NCBI GenBank assembly: GCA_038200275.1
Contig: JBBPYC010000087.1
Location: 14,850 to 78,849, forward strand
Length of the DNA: 64,000 nucleotides
Direction of reading: 5' to 3'
From: JBBPYC01 sp038200275
GTDB lineage: Bacteria; Pseudomonadota; Gammaproteobacteria; Burkholderiales; Burkholderiaceae_C
Part shown: positions 63,607 to 64,000 of the stretch, piece after piece
Layout: the number at the start of each line of letters is the position of its first letter
Position numbering within the stretch: position 1 is the stretch's first letter
Notes under the pieces: generated by a model
Database searches by the model: none
Told to the model about the DNA's origin: nothing
What the model saw: only the letters and a program-made list of their open reading frames with translations
Made by a program: the position numbers and the translations under genes

Positions 63607-63807
63607 CCCGGCCAGTCATGCGGAGGTCACTCGTCAACAGCGCTACCAATCCGGCCGACGCCATTGCCTGATCAAGCAACGACGCTTTCGACTCAAAAGC
63701 ATGTCTCGGATGACATGCTGATGTACGCGGTCTTACTGCCGTACCACACAAAAAAAAGTCCAGTGCAGCAAACTGCGCCGGGCCAACCTCAAGAAGCAAC
63801 CGGCAAA

Positions 63808-64000
63808 TCAATCGTTGCTGCCACCGCCAATGCCCAGCAACAGCAACAGCAGCGACTGAAACACGTTGAACAGGCTCAGGTAGACACCCAGCGTGGCCGT
63901 GATGTAGTTGGTCTCATGGCCGTCTTTCACGCGCTTCAGGTCGTACAGGATGAACGCCGTGAAGATGCCGATGGCCAGCACCGCGATGGTGATCATCAAC
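63808..64000 (-). CDS. Bax inhibitor-1/YccA-family membrane protein, 3' end (continues past the window)
   Basis: The last ~64 codons of a gene entering from the right edge. Two hydrophobic segments (ITIAVLAIGIFTAFILYDL and LFNVFQSLLLLLLGIGGG) with the family tail DLKRVKDGHETNYITATLGV and a glycine-rich end GGGSND. BI-1/YccA proteins are inner-membrane, calcium-leak-like proteins linked to stress proteolysis. No recognisable feature is in the 200-base gap to the SDR gene. Confidence 0.85.
   Translation of the reverse strand, partial: LMITIAVLAIGIFTAFILYDLKRVKDGHETNYITATLGVYLSLFNVFQSLLLLLLGIGGGSND

Noticed and set aside
1..64000. tRNA, rRNA or CRISPR arrays
   Set aside because: No cloverleaf T-loop signatures, rRNA-like stretches or regularly spaced repeats were seen when reading both strands; a covariance-model scan would be needed to be certain.

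Overview
The window is high-GC, densely packed chromosomal DNA from a betaproteobacterium. Gene content and order point to Burkholderiales, most likely near Comamonadaceae or the Leptothrix/Rubrivivax group. The main clues are the dapC-dapD-pilU-dapE-prmB order, the xseB-ispA-dxs order with a divergent Rieske oxygenase, a Bug-type receptor next to a tartrate dehydrogenase, and single-gene intergenic spacing. This placement is inference from gene order; no 16S gene or tRNA was seen. All functions come from reading motifs by eye. No search was run.

Layout. 1-2.4 kb: the end of a type IV pilus minor-pilin cluster (pilY1 3' part, pilE). 2.4-10.1 kb: ribD, a beta-helix protein, an asparagine-synthase-like protein without the glutaminase cysteine, dodecin, an OmpA-like lipoprotein, an FAH-family hydrolase and a NUDIX hydrolase. 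10.1-15.2 kb: a thiol/selenol-histidine region with egtD, egtB, a divergent PLP trans-sulfuration enzyme, and an EgtB/SenA-like protein with one predicted iron-ligand His replaced by Cys. 15.4-19.0 kb: a TakP-type TRAP transporter whose binding protein is convergent, separated by a perfect 14-bp hairpin terminator. 19.2-31.7 kb: housekeeping blocks (isoprenoid xseB-ispA-dxs; Rieske oxygenase; EamA exporter; mercaptopyruvate sulfurtransferase; succinylase-branch lysine genes with pilU; prmB). 31.9-35.5 kb: dnaE.

35.5-44.4 kb is a decaying accessory zone. It holds an internally deleted Bug receptor beside an intact tartrate dehydrogenase, a YihY protein, a GDT1-family cation exporter broken by a single extra base, an ankyrin protein, a 5'-truncated HbpS/GlcG protein, and a CopG/RHH gene plus a PHB-depolymerase-family esterase. 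The last two are flanked by two Tn3/Tn21-like 38-bp ends in direct orientation. Next to them is a nonsense-disrupted STAND-like NTPase.

44.4-57.1 kb is the most interesting region: a six-gene, overlapping minus-strand operon. It is led by a 2121-residue secreted multicopper oxidase built from three repeats. The complete copper site is split between the end of repeat 1 and the start of repeat 2, so the motif order is circularly permuted. The other genes encode a 185-residue unknown protein, a YVTN-like beta-propeller protein, a SCO copper chaperone, a cytochrome c fused to a type-1 periplasmic binding domain, and a large secreted unknown protein. Together they look like an extracytoplasmic metal or small-molecule oxidation system with its own copper delivery and electron outlet. 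Mn(II) oxidation is a reasonable but unproven guess from the size and architecture of the oxidase.

57.4-59.6 kb holds an IS5-family remnant and an IlvD/Edd-family sugar-acid dehydratase pseudogene broken in three ways, including by a 99-bp MITE-like element flanked by TA. 59.7-64 kb returns to ordinary genes: YciH, two overlapping Lin0512 paralogues, a HEAT/TPR protein, a DUF3429 protein, a SOUL lipoprotein, an SDR, and the 3' end of a Bax-inhibitor-1 family gene.
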